6,821 bases of DNA from Rhodospirillales bacterium (GCA_026712885.1 JAPOPO010000403.1:1-6821), one strand, 5' to 3'; counted from the stretch's first letter, positions 1 to 6,233 are shown. Program-made: numbers and translations. The notes: a model not told the origin generated them from the letters alone.

Positions 1-182
1 CTCACGGTGGCGGTGAGCGCGGCGAAGGCAGCCTTGGGCAAGAGGCGCTTATTGTAGCGCCCGGCGCTGGCGGAGGCGTCGTGCTGGGCCGCGACGTGGT
101 TGGAGGCCTGGCGGTCGTAGAGCCGGCCGGACCAGGCGGTGATGCGCAGGCTGACCAGCATGGCGTCGTGGGTGAGGTTCAT
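1..182 (-). CDS. DUF3150-like hypothetical protein, 5' part only
   Basis: This is the first 60 codons of a minus-strand gene that continues past the left edge of the window. The ATG is at 182-180, with GGAG (complement of 191-194) 8 nt upstream acting as ribosome-binding site. The visible protein begins MNLTHDAMLVSLRITAWSGR and continues with a YDRQAS segment and an AGRYNKRLLP segment. The Leu-Val-Ser-Leu, Trp-Ser-Gly-Arg and Ala-Gly-Arg-Tyr-Asn-Lys pattern resembles, from memory, the N-terminus of DUF3150-type proteins encoded next to MoxR-like ATPases in phages and plasmids. The gene starts 23 bp after the ATPase stop codon and has no promoter of its own in the gap, so the two are probably co-transcribed. 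The function is unknown. The family name is tentative; the reading frame itself is well supported by the RBS and context. Confidence 0.72.
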   Translation of the reverse strand, partial: MNLTHDAMLVSLRITAWSGRLYDRQASNHVAAQHDASASAGRYNKRLLPKAAFAALTATV

Positions 183-205
183 AGCGATATCTCCAAGCCG
201 AGAGG

Positions 206-1231
206 TCACTGGGTCCGCGCTGCGGCCCAGCGGATGAAGGCGTCGGTGTGCTGGAGGGCGGGCTCGCGGCGCACGCACGAGCCGACGAGGAACTCGCCCC
301 CCTCGCGCCCTAGCCTCATCGCGTAAGAGACGATCGAGCCGAGATTGACGTCGTCGGCCATGCGGTAGAGCGAGCCGCAGAGCGCGATCAGCGCGCTCGC
401 GTTCTCGGGCACGTCAGCGTTCTCGGGATCGTCGATGACGGCCCTCGGGTGGGGCAGCTCGCGCCACACCTTGAGGAAGGCCGAGAACTCCACGGCTGCC
501 GCCTCGCCGACGGCGCCTCGGAAGAGCGCCCGTTCCGCGGCCGGGTCGAGGCTGCCGCGTTGGTTCACGACGTTTGAGACAAACTCCCATGTACGGGGAC
601 ATGCGAACGCCGCCTCGCGCGACTGTGGATCGAACACATGCAGAAGCTCCGGCCGGAGCTGGATGAAGAAGAGAGTCTCGGGCGCGATGCCGTTGGCGGC
701 TCCCCACTCGCACCAGTCCGAGGGGTCGACCTTGATCTCGAGGTGGACGAAGCGCGAGGCCAGCGGCGTCGGCATCCTGTGAGTGACGCCGCGGTCGCCC
801 TCGCGGTTGCCGCAGGCCATGAGCGAGGCGCCTTCGGGGAGCTCGTACTCGCCGCACTTGCGGTCGCGGACGAGCTGGAAGAGCGCCGCCTGCACCATCG
901 GCACGCCGGAGGGAAGCTCCTCCAGGTTGACGAGGTAGAGGTCGTTGCTGGTGCTGGGGGGCAGAAAGTCTGGGGGCGCCCAGCGCGTGCGGTTGTCGTC
1001 GTCGCGCCAGGGGATGCCGCGCAAATCGACGGGGTCGAGCAGCAGGGCGCGCACGTCGTAGTAGGTGCGGCCGCCTTCGGCGGCGACCTGCTGCGCGACC
1101 TCGCTCTTGCCGCAGCCGGGCCCACCCCAAACCATGACCGGCTGTCTGGCTTCGACAAGGATCTTGAGGGTGGCGGCGAGTTCGCTGGGGCGCAGCGTGT
1201 AGTCGGCGGAGATGGTGTCGGGGTCGGGCAT
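206..1231 (-). CDS. MoxR-like AAA+ ATPase
   Basis: This 341-aa cytoplasmic protein is a single-domain AAA+ ATPase of the MoxR type. Such proteins hydrolyse ATP to remodel or insert cofactors into partner proteins, commonly with a VWA-domain partner. Walker A is GGPGCGKS at residues 36-43. The Walker B position is residues ~98-106 (LYLVNLEEL), where the usual Asp-Glu pair reads Glu-Glu (E104-E105). Sensor 1 is the ACGNRE segment with N142, and R152/R160 in the following HRMPTPLASRF stretch are arginine-finger candidates. A helical lid-like region follows from about residue 200. The start ATG at 1231 has AGGAG 6 nt upstream. The downstream neighbour starts only 23 bp after the stop, suggesting an operon. 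The NADAR gene lies 134 bp upstream on the same strand. The AAA+/MoxR assignment is firm; the substrate is unknown. Confidence 0.93.
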   Translation of the reverse strand: MPDPDTISADYTLRPSELAATLKILVEARQPVMVWGGPGCGKSEVAQQVAAEGGRTYYDVRALLLDPVDLRGIPWRDDDNRTRWAPPDFLPPSTSNDLYLVNLEELPSGVPMVQAALFQLVRDRKCGEYELPEGASLMACGNREGDRGVTHRMPTPLASRFVHLEIKVDPSDWCEWGAANGIAPETLFFIQLRPELLHVFDPQSREAAFACPRTWEFVSNVVNQRGSLDPAAERALFRGAVGEAAAVEFSAFLKVWRELPHPRAVIDDPENADVPENASALIALCGSLYRMADDVNLGSIVSYAMRLGREGGEFLVGSCVRREPALQHTDAFIRWAAARTQ

Positions 1232-1256
1232 GGGCGGCTCCTGAGTGCGGGGAGAC

Positions 1257-1272
1257 GGCGCGGGCGCCTCTC
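1257..1272 (-). promoter_or_regulatory. Leader motif upstream of the ATPase gene
   Basis: Read on the minus strand this is GAGAGGCGCCCGCGCC, lying 25 nt before the ATPase start codon. It matches 14 of 16 positions with GAGAGGCGTCCTCGCC at 6281-6266, in front of the 106-aa gene. It sits within a short GGCG/CGCC self-complementary stretch, weaker than the hairpins in the other two leaders. It could be a shared regulatory leader element or GC-rich coincidence. Confidence 0.3.
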
Positions 1273-1300
1273 AACGTCCGAGCTCGCCCGACCCAGAGCG

Positions 1301-1335
1301 CCCGCCCCTTTCGCCGGCTCGGGGCAACGGGCGGG
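1301..1335. repeat. GC-rich inverted repeat between NADAR and ATPase genes
   Basis: CCCGCCC (1301-1307) and GGGCGGG (1329-1335) are perfect 7-bp inverted arms with a 21-nt loop. The loop itself offers an alternative GCCCC/GGGGC pairing. It lies 31 nt after the end of the NADAR gene (minus-strand direction) and about 70 nt before the ATPase start. There is no T-tract on either strand, so an intrinsic terminator is not convincing. It may be an attenuating or leader structure. Confidence 0.35.
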
Positions 1336-1365
1336 GGCGATCTGCCGTGGTCGGCGGACAGGCGA

Positions 1366-1941
1366 TCAGGCGCCCGGCGGCGCGGCCTGCGCGAGAGGGG
1401 CGCCGTCGGCGAGGCAGCCGACGCGGATGCGTCCGGTCCAGGCGCCGGAGCGTGCATCCGGTTCGTTCTGGCGAAGCTGCTGGCGCAGTTCCATCCAGAG
1501 ACGACCGAGGACGTTGTGGCCCTCGTAGCGGTCGGCGACGGGCCTCGCGCCCCACCAGGGATCTCGGGTCGAGACCTCGACGATGGGGCGCTCTCCGGTC
1601 GCGGCGAGCACCGCGTCGATCTCGGCCGCGTTCGCCTCGCGCTTCATGCGCAGGACCCACCGCATGACGTCGACGCGCTGCGCGTTCCAGTCGGGGTCGA
1701 TGCCGAGGCCGGGCGTGCGGCCGATGGCGGCCGCTTCCCGTGCCGAGGGCGCCTCGGCGATACGCTGCTGGACGTCGGGGCGCGCCGGGAACTTGCAGGC
1801 CTGGTAAGCGGCTTCAGCCGTCCCGAAGCTCACGGGACCGGCCAGGATCGGGACGGCGAGCGGCTGGAAGTTGCTGAAGGCGCCCCATACGGCTTTCGTG
1901 AAACGAAATCCGCAGGCCTGCTGCCTGATATAGATGCGCAT
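1366..1941 (-). CDS. NADAR-family (YbiA-like) protein
   Basis: This 191-aa soluble protein matches the NADAR family along most of its length. Members cleave N-glycosidic bonds: some act on riboflavin-pathway intermediates, and others remove ADP-ribose from guanine in DNA as antidotes to DarT-type toxins. The core pattern is intact: FSNF at 22-25, TAEAAYQ at 41-47, K50, GR at 74-75, W85, TG at 115-116, E122, D127 with WWG at 129-131, and the GHNVLGRLWMELR block at 141-153. Residues ~158-191 form an extra Ala/Gly-rich tail outside the domain. The ATG at 1941 has GGAGG 6 nt upstream. It is followed on the same strand by the MoxR ATPase after 134 bp and faces the HU fusion gene across a divergent intergenic region. 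No DarT-like toxin is visible here, so the biological substrate cannot be assigned. Confidence 0.9.
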   Translation of the reverse strand: MRIYIRQQACGFRFTKAVWGAFSNFQPLAVPILAGPVSFGTAEAAYQACKFPARPDVQQRIAEAPSAREAAAIGRTPGLGIDPDWNAQRVDVMRWVLRMKREANAAEIDAVLAATGERPIVEVSTRDPWWGARPVADRYEGHNVLGRLWMELRQQLRQNEPDARSGAWTGRIRVGCLADGAPLAQAAPPGA

Positions 1942-1972
1942 GGGTTCCTCCGGTCGCGGATGGGTGGCCGAG

Positions 1973-1994
1973 CGGCGGAGGACTCGCTCCGCCG
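1973..1994 (-). promoter_or_regulatory. Leader hairpin upstream of the NADAR gene
   Basis: On the minus strand, CGGCGGAG and CTCCGCCG form a perfect 8-bp stem with a 6-nt loop. Its base lies exactly 31 nt from the NADAR start codon. A second short motif, GGAGGGGCAAGCCCG (complement of 1998-2012), lies just upstream of it. Both resemble elements in the leader of the 106-aa gene at 6265-6285 and 6315-6328. This may be an RNA structure in the 5' untranslated region or a protein-binding site. Confidence 0.4.
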
Positions 1995-2051
1995 TCTCGG
2001 GCTTGCCCCTCCCGGTCCCGCCTCTGCCTCGGGGCGCGGGGAGTGCTCGAG

Positions 2052-2083
2052 GGCGCCGTTACAAGATGCAGTACTGCGGCGCC
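2052..2083. repeat. Inverted repeat with nested 10-bp palindrome (possible operator)
   Basis: The arms GGCGCCG (2052-2058) and CGGCGCC (2077-2083) are perfectly complementary. Overlapping the right arm is the perfect palindrome GCAGTACTGC at 2068-2077, which is AT-richer than its surroundings. The location, between divergent genes, fits an operator, but no regulator can be assigned to it. Confidence 0.35.
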
Positions 2084-2099
2084 TGGACGGACGCCGGGA

Positions 2100-2116
2100 C
2101 CGCCGGGAACCGGCGG
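2100..2116. repeat. Tight GC stem-loop CCGCCGG-GAA-CCGGCGG
   Basis: A perfect 7-bp stem with a 3-nt loop lies 129 bp upstream of the HU-fusion start. No T-tract follows, so it is not a standard terminator. If transcription of the HU fusion starts upstream, it would lie in the 5' leader. Confidence 0.3.
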
Positions 2117-2245
2117 GTTATGCTCGCGAAGGCGAAGCCGCGGTCATGCGGGCGATGGCGGAAGCGCCGTCGGGTCGCCTAAAGCGTCGGCCTCGCGGGA
2201 GGGCATGGGCTTCATGGCGCGATTGCGGCACCGGAGGAATCGGTA

Positions 2246-3430
2246 ATGAACAAGGCGGCGATCGTCGCCCGCGTGGCCAGGCGGATGGGGCTGAACAAGT
2301 TCGCGGCGGAAGGAGCGGTCGATACCGTTCTTGAGGCGATCGCCGAGGGCCTTGCCAAGGAAGAGGACGTGCGGATCGCGGGGTTTGGCACGTTCAGGAC
2401 GCGGAACCGGGCTGCAAGGCAGGGCCGCAACCCGGCGACGGGCGAGAGCGTGCGGATACCGGCGTCGAAGGTACCGTCGTTCAAGGCGGCAAAAGGTCTC
2501 AAGGAGGCGGTGAAACGGGGCTGGCAACCGGATGCGGCGGTGCCCGGGGATGACGGCGATGGCGAGCCCGGCAACTCAGGCGCGATGCTGGAGATGTCGG
2601 ACTGGCCGGGCGGCGTGGAGCCGGTCTGGACCCTGTTGGAGCCGGAGAGCGCCCGGGCGCTGCGGACGGAACCGGCGGCGGATAACTCGACACTGCGGCT
2701 GGCGGCGGACCTGCCGGACGAGGCGTTCGCAGAATCGGCCTTCGTGCGCAATGCCCTGATCGCGCTCGAACTGATAAGCAACGAGTTCTTGCCGAGGTTC
2801 ACCGAGAAGGGGCATTTCGGGCGCGACATGGTCGTGTCGATGCGCGAGGCGATGACCTGGCCGGGGATGGAGGCGGCCGAGCAGTACCGGACGGGAAAGG
2901 CGCTCCGTGAGGGCGACGTGTGGGAGCTTCATCTGCTGCATCGGCTGATGGACCTGGCCGGGCTCATGGACGGGCAGGCGTTCCTGGGCCAGTTGACCGC
3001 GTTGGGGCGCGAGATGCGCGAACCCGGACGACGGGGCGCCCTCCAGGCGCTGCTGTTCAGACACCTCTTCTGGCGCGCGGACCTCTCGGAGTTCGTGGAG
3101 ACGTTTCCGCGAGGGCTGCCGGGCCGGTGGCCGCAGGACGATACCGGCGTGATCCTGTGGGGGCTCTCGAACGTGGCCGGAGAGTGGCAGAGCGCGGACA
3201 CGCTCAGGACGCTGACCACGGTTCGCGACGATTCGGTGGCGGGACTGCACTGGAACGCGGAGGGCACGATGTTCGCGGGTCGCGTTCTGCAACCTTTGCG
3301 CTGGTTTGGGCTGCTCGAATACCGGGGGCCTCCCGAGACCTTCGAGGTGGGCTGGCGGAAGACCGCCCTCTTCGACCGCTTCCTCTCGTTCGATGTGAGG
3401 CTCGCGAAGGACCGGGGGACGGGTCACTGA
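2246..3430 (+). CDS. HU/IHF-type DNA-binding domain fused to a large C-terminal region
   Basis: This protein is 394 aa, whereas stand-alone HU is about 90 aa. Residues 1-92 are a complete HU domain: MNKAAIVARVA start, GFGTF at 46-50, the DNA-intercalating arm RNPATGE at 61-67 (P63 in register with HU), and the SFKAAKGLKEAV end at 78-89. An acidic Gly/Asp/Pro linker spans ~93-115. The remaining ~280 residues are not HU. They contain FTEKGHFGRD (185-194), LHLLHRLMDLAGLM (228-241), a winged-helix-like LTALGREM (250-257), LFRHLFWRADL (270-280) and PLRWFGLLEY (350-359). From memory these resemble the C-terminal parts of uncharacterised pRiA4b-ORF3/SEC-C-associated proteins; this is tentative. The whole protein has no cysteine, so no SEC-C zinc motif. 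The ATG at 2246 has GGAGG 8 nt upstream. It probably binds DNA non-specifically and tethers the C-terminal part there. Confidence 0.92.
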   Translation: MNKAAIVARVARRMGLNKFAAEGAVDTVLEAIAEGLAKEEDVRIAGFGTFRTRNRAARQGRNPATGESVRIPASKVPSFKAAKGLKEAVKRGWQPDAAVPGDDGDGEPGNSGAMLEMSDWPGGVEPVWTLLEPESARALRTEPAADNSTLRLAADLPDEAFAESAFVRNALIALELISNEFLPRFTEKGHFGRDMVVSMREAMTWPGMEAAEQYRTGKALREGDVWELHLLHRLMDLAGLMDGQAFLGQLTALGREMREPGRRGALQALLFRHLFWRADLSEFVETFPRGLPGRWPQDDTGVILWGLSNVAGEWQSADTLRTLTTVRDDSVAGLHWNAEGTMFAGRVLQPLRWFGLLEYRGPPETFEVGWRKTALFDRFLSFDVRLAKDRGTGH

Positions 3431-3678
3431 GCGCGCATTGCCGGGAGGACGGCCGCACCGCGCGGGGGCGATCGCGGTGTCGGGCCTGGGTGCAGGTTGC
3501 TGCGATGGCCGCGGCAGCGGCATTGGGTTCGCACGGGCCGATGATGGGTCGCTCGGTATGAGGCGCGTGGCCGCCGGCGTCTCTCCGCGCACCGAAGACG
3601 AGGGATGGGCGGTTCGTGCGGGGCTGCCGATCTCTCCCGTACGCAATCGGTCCGCGCCGGCCGGCCGGCGTGGCGCCG
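3431..3678. other. Convergent intergenic gap
   Basis: This 248-bp gap lies between the converging stop codons of the HU fusion (+) and the HEAT/UPF0149-like gene (-). I see no coding region with a ribosome-binding site in it. The only clear structure is the palindrome at 3655-3670. Confidence 0.6.
3655..3670. terminator. 16-bp perfect palindrome after the HEAT/UPF0149-like gene
   Basis: CGCCGGCCGGCCGGCG is a perfect 16-bp palindrome located 8 bp beyond the minus-strand stop codon at 3679. It can form a cruciform or a very short-looped hairpin. No T-tract is present on either strand, so its role as a terminator for the convergent transcripts rests only on position. Confidence 0.35.
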
Positions 3679-5772
3679 CTACGCCTCGTCGGGAAGGTTG
3701 AGGGAGGAGACGCGCATCCGCATCCTCCGCTCGAAGAAGGTCGGGAGATCGGCGCGCGCCGCGGGGCCGGACGGCTCGCCGCCGGCGAGTGCGGCGAGCA
3801 GGGACAGCGCGGGGTAGTCCTCGATTTCGAGCTCGTCTCTCGGCCAGTCGTCGTCGAGGATGCGCACCCCCTGGGCGAATCCCCGTGCCCAGTCCGTCAG
3901 CTCGCCGTCGCCGAAATCGGCGAGCGCGTCCGCGGCGGAGCCGCTCTCTCCGATACGGCGGTCGAGCTCGTTGTGGCGCTCCGCTGCGCGGCGCAGGAAC
4001 TCCCCGGCCCCCTCGCTGCCGATGCCCCGGACCCCGTCCGCGAGCGCGTGCAGCCATTCCGCGGGACGGGGCTCCCGGGGCGCGAGCACCGCGGCCGCGA
4101 CGTAGCCGTCGAGCCAGGCCAGCGAAGCAGCGCAATGCAGGTCCCCCTCCGGCCACGCCGCCGCCTCGGCAAGGGCGGCCAACGGGTCCGGACGCCCTGC
4201 GTCGCCGGCGCGAAGCCGGCGTTCCTCCTCGTGCCAGGCGTCGACGGTGGCCAGGAAGATGCTATCCATGATCGGGATGCCCTTGAGCGCGCGTCCGTCG
4301 AGCAGGGCCGAGGCCACGGCCGTAAAGGAGCGCCAGTCGGCGTCGCCGGCGGCCTTGAGGACATGGGCGGCGCGCAGCACGAGAAGGGCCCAGTCGTCTC
4401 GCCTCCCTTCGAGGCGCGCCCGGAAAGCTTCGAGCGTCTGCCGTGGACCGTCCGCGGCCTTCAGGGATTCGTCCAGCAGCGCCGTGCCCTCGAACCATGT
4501 GTCAAGGATCGGCCGGTCGTCGGGCCACGCAGCGCTGCGGCGGATCAGCTCTTCCCGCTCACCGTCGGGCAAACCGGCGATCGCGCCAGCCGGGTCGAGC
4601 TCCGCAAGCCAGTCCCGTGCCGTCATCGCCCGAGGGCGCAGCTCGGAAAGGCCGAAGCCGGCGGCGACGTCGATCAGACGGGCCGGTGGAGGCCGCCCAT
4701 CGGCAAGTCCGTCCGCGAGCGCGGCGGAAAGCGCGGTCTCGAAGGCTTCGAACGGCACGTCGAGCGCCCCCAGCTCGTCCTGCAGGTTGGATGCGGCACT
4801 CAGGGCTTCGTCGCCCCGGAAGATGTGCACGATGGTGACGCCGTGGCCGGCCTTGACCACCACCACCGCGCAAGCGGGTCCGTCCGCAGGGTCGAGCGCG
4901 GCGGCGAGGTGCTGCATGGCCGAGCCGGCCGGCAGGGCGGCGAGGAAACGCGTCGGGCGGCCCGCGGGCCGCGCCATCGGGTGGAACAGGCCCCGCAGCC
5001 GGGCCTCGCGCAGGGCGGTATCCAGCAAGGGACGCGCGGAATCCGCCGGCATCCAGTTGCGGATGAGCGGCACGAGCGCCGGCAGGGCGGGCTCCATGGC
5101 GTCGCCCCGCACCCGGCCGGAGAGGCCGCTGGCGGCCGCCAGGCGAACCTCGGGCGAGCGGTCCAGCAGCCAGTAGAGGGCGGCGCGGCCGTAGCGCTCC
5201 TCCTCGCGCCCCGAAACATGGTGGACGAAGGTCGGCCTGAACTCGGACGGAAGGACCGCCATCAGGTTGGCGAAGAGGTCGTGCAGCAGATGATCGTCGC
5301 CGCCCGCATGGCGCGCGAGACGGTCGATCTCCCGGTCCAGCAAGCCGGGAAACGCGGCAAGGGCCTGGCCGGTGCCGGGTTCGCCGGCGAAGATCGGGAA
5401 GAGGCATTCCGGCGCTTCCAGGCCTGCGTGGATGAAGGCGCGGGCGAGTCCCAGCGCGGCGTGGTCCGGGAGGTCGCCGCCGGCGGCCAGCGTGTCGATG
5501 GCGCCGCGCGCCTCGGCGAGGAAGGGCTCGCCGAAGCGGCCGCGGTTCTCGGCATCGCGTTGCGCCCGTTCGGCCAGGACCCCGAACAGGTCGAGGGGAG
5601 CGTTCCGCTCCGAGTCCGCGGTCCGCGCGATGCGGGCGGCGAGCATGGAAGCGATGCCCGTCCTGCCGAGAAGCACCGGCGCGTGCTCCTCCGCCAGCTC
5701 CCTTCGGTCGAGGAAGTCGTCGACGCCGTCGAGCTCGTCGAGGCAGGCTTGCAGAAGATCGGTTTCGGGCAT
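3679..5772 (-). CDS. Large helical-repeat protein with UPF0149 (YecA/YgfB)-like C-terminus
   Basis: From the chosen start this is a 697-aa soluble protein of unknown function. Residues ~190-265 look like HEAT-type helical repeats (for example LYWLLDRSPEVRLAAASGL at ~199-217). Residues ~300-320 form a hydrophobic beta-rich segment (CAVVVVKAGHGVTIVHIF). From ~546 to the end the protein resembles UPF0149: WLDGYVAAAVLAP, PAEWLHAL, then RHNELDRRI and DWARGFAQG, matching the family's DG(Y/F), Trp-Leu, Asn-Glu and W..GF pattern. No cysteine-rich SEC-C zinc motif closes the protein. The frame remains open to 5961, but that would overlap the preceding gene, and the residues before MPETDLLQACLDEL look like untranslated leader. 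ATG 5772 is preferred although its RBS is weak; ATG 5823 is an alternative. It converges on the HU-fusion gene. Confidence 0.85.
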   Translation of the reverse strand: MPETDLLQACLDELDGVDDFLDRRELAEEHAPVLLGRTGIASMLAARIARTADSERNAPLDLFGVLAERAQRDAENRGRFGEPFLAEARGAIDTLAAGGDLPDHAALGLARAFIHAGLEAPECLFPIFAGEPGTGQALAAFPGLLDREIDRLARHAGGDDHLLHDLFANLMAVLPSEFRPTFVHHVSGREEERYGRAALYWLLDRSPEVRLAAASGLSGRVRGDAMEPALPALVPLIRNWMPADSARPLLDTALREARLRGLFHPMARPAGRPTRFLAALPAGSAMQHLAAALDPADGPACAVVVVKAGHGVTIVHIFRGDEALSAASNLQDELGALDVPFEAFETALSAALADGLADGRPPPARLIDVAAGFGLSELRPRAMTARDWLAELDPAGAIAGLPDGEREELIRRSAAWPDDRPILDTWFEGTALLDESLKAADGPRQTLEAFRARLEGRRDDWALLVLRAAHVLKAAGDADWRSFTAVASALLDGRALKGIPIMDSIFLATVDAWHEEERRLRAGDAGRPDPLAALAEAAAWPEGDLHCAASLAWLDGYVAAAVLAPREPRPAEWLHALADGVRGIGSEGAGEFLRRAAERHNELDRRIGESGSAADALADFGDGELTDWARGFAQGVRILDDDWPRDELEIEDYPALSLLAALAGGEPSGPAARADLPTFFERRMRMRVSSLNLPDEA

Positions 5773-5912
5773 GGTCGTGTCCGGGATGGCGACAGGGCTG
5801 TTGGCGGGAAACGAGGCGCGCATCGTGCCATGGCGAGCCCGGTCGTTGAAGACGGCAGGGAGAGACGAAGAGGCGGCGGGGCGCCCGCAGCGGACCCCCC
5901 GCCGACAGTGGA
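5773..5912. other. Intergenic leader of the HEAT/UPF0149-like gene
   Basis: These 140 bp separate the two minus-strand genes. They contain the hairpin at 5874-5904 next to the upstream stop codon. No recognisable -35/-10 promoter or strong Shine-Dalgarno sequence precedes ATG 5772; only a weak GGA lies about 8 nt upstream. The downstream gene may therefore rely on read-through or on a non-canonical promoter. Confidence 0.4.
5874..5904 (-). terminator. Possible terminator after the 106-aa gene
   Basis: On the minus strand CGGCGGGG and CCCCGCCG form a perfect 8-bp GC stem with a 15-nt loop, starting 8 nt after the stop codon of the 106-aa gene. The sequence that follows is pyrimidine-rich (CCTCTTCGTCTCTCCC) but is not a true T-tract, so termination may be partial. 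Confidence 0.42.
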
Positions 5913-6233
5913 TCAGCGGCGCCGGGCGTCGACGAAAATGCCCGCCGCGTAGCTCCCCCACATTTGCATGCCCGAGTCCGTCAGGTTGACCCCGGTGCAG
6001 ACGATGACCTCGTGGCGCTCGGGCCGCAGCCGCTGAACGGCCCGCAAGCTCATCACCTTGCGCGCCTGCTTGCGTCCGCCCTTCGATCCCTTGCCGGGCC
6101 GCCAGGGCCGGATCTGGCCCTCGTAGTCGGACAGGTACCGCTCGACCACGTAGCGCTGGTCATCGAGCCCTTGCCCGAACAGGTGGGTGAGGTAGGTTCG
6201 GGCGTTTCCATGGAGTGTGCCGTTGATCTGCAT
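5913..6233 (-). CDS. Small hypothetical protein, 106 aa
   Basis: I do not recognise this protein. It starts MQINGTLHGNARTYLTHLFG, has an aromatic/acidic stretch (RYVVERYLSDYEGQIRPW, ~27-44), then a strongly basic Gly/Lys/Arg segment at 47-59. It ends with a hydrophobic strand (EVIVCTGVNL, ~75-84) and a MWGSYAAGIF segment (91-100). There is no signal peptide or membrane helix, so it is probably cytoplasmic. The basic segment would suit RNA or DNA contact, but this is only inference. Coding status is supported by GGGAGG placed 6 nt before ATG 6233, by balanced amino-acid content, and by a hairpin just beyond the stop. It is the gene immediately upstream of the HEAT/UPF0149-like gene on the same strand, 140 bp away, and has a structured leader resembling that of the NADAR gene. 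Confidence 0.75.
   Translation of the reverse strand: MQINGTLHGNARTYLTHLFGQGLDDQRYVVERYLSDYEGQIRPWRPGKGSKGGRKQARKVMSLRAVQRLRPERHEVIVCTGVNLTDSGMQMWGSYAAGIFVDARRR

Larger units (their letters stand above)
1942..2245. promoter_or_regulatory. Divergent intergenic region between NADAR and HU-fusion genes
   Basis: This 304-bp region holds no convincing gene and must contain the promoters for both divergent genes, although no good -35/-10 pair is recognisable. It is rich in dyad symmetry: a leader hairpin at 1973-1994, an inverted repeat with a nested palindrome at 2052-2083, and a tight stem (7 bp, 3-nt loop) at 2100-2116. The HU-fusion RBS (GGAGG, 2233-2237) ends the region. Confidence 0.6.

Noticed and set aside
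414..1457. Minus-strand 347-codon frame overlapping the ATPase
   Set aside because: Arg/Ala/Pro-rich shadow in another frame of the MoxR-like gene.
638..1528. Plus-strand 296-codon frame opposite the ATPase
   Set aside because: Antisense shadow; no recognisable domain and it crosses the well-supported ATPase gene and its leader.
1516..2334. Plus-strand 272-codon frame opposite the NADAR gene
   Set aside because: Antisense shadow; runs into the HU-fusion coding region in a different frame and has no RBS.
2576..4156. Minus-strand open frame of 526 codons across the HU-fusion gene
   Set aside because: The translation is dominated by Arg, Ala and Pro and covers a certain HU domain gene's coding region plus the intergenic gap; no RBS or motif.
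3616..5952. Very long plus-strand open frame (778 codons) opposite the HEAT/UPF0149-like gene
   Set aside because: It is an antisense shadow caused by high G+C. It lacks a placed RBS, its translation is Gly/Arg/Val-rich without recognisable motifs, and the minus-strand frame has family-like segments.
5773..5961. N-terminal extension of the HEAT/UPF0149-like protein to an ATG at 5961
   Set aside because: It would overlap the 106-aa gene by 49 bp and the added residues are Arg/Ala/Pro-rich with hairpin-forming DNA beneath them; ATG 5772 fits better.
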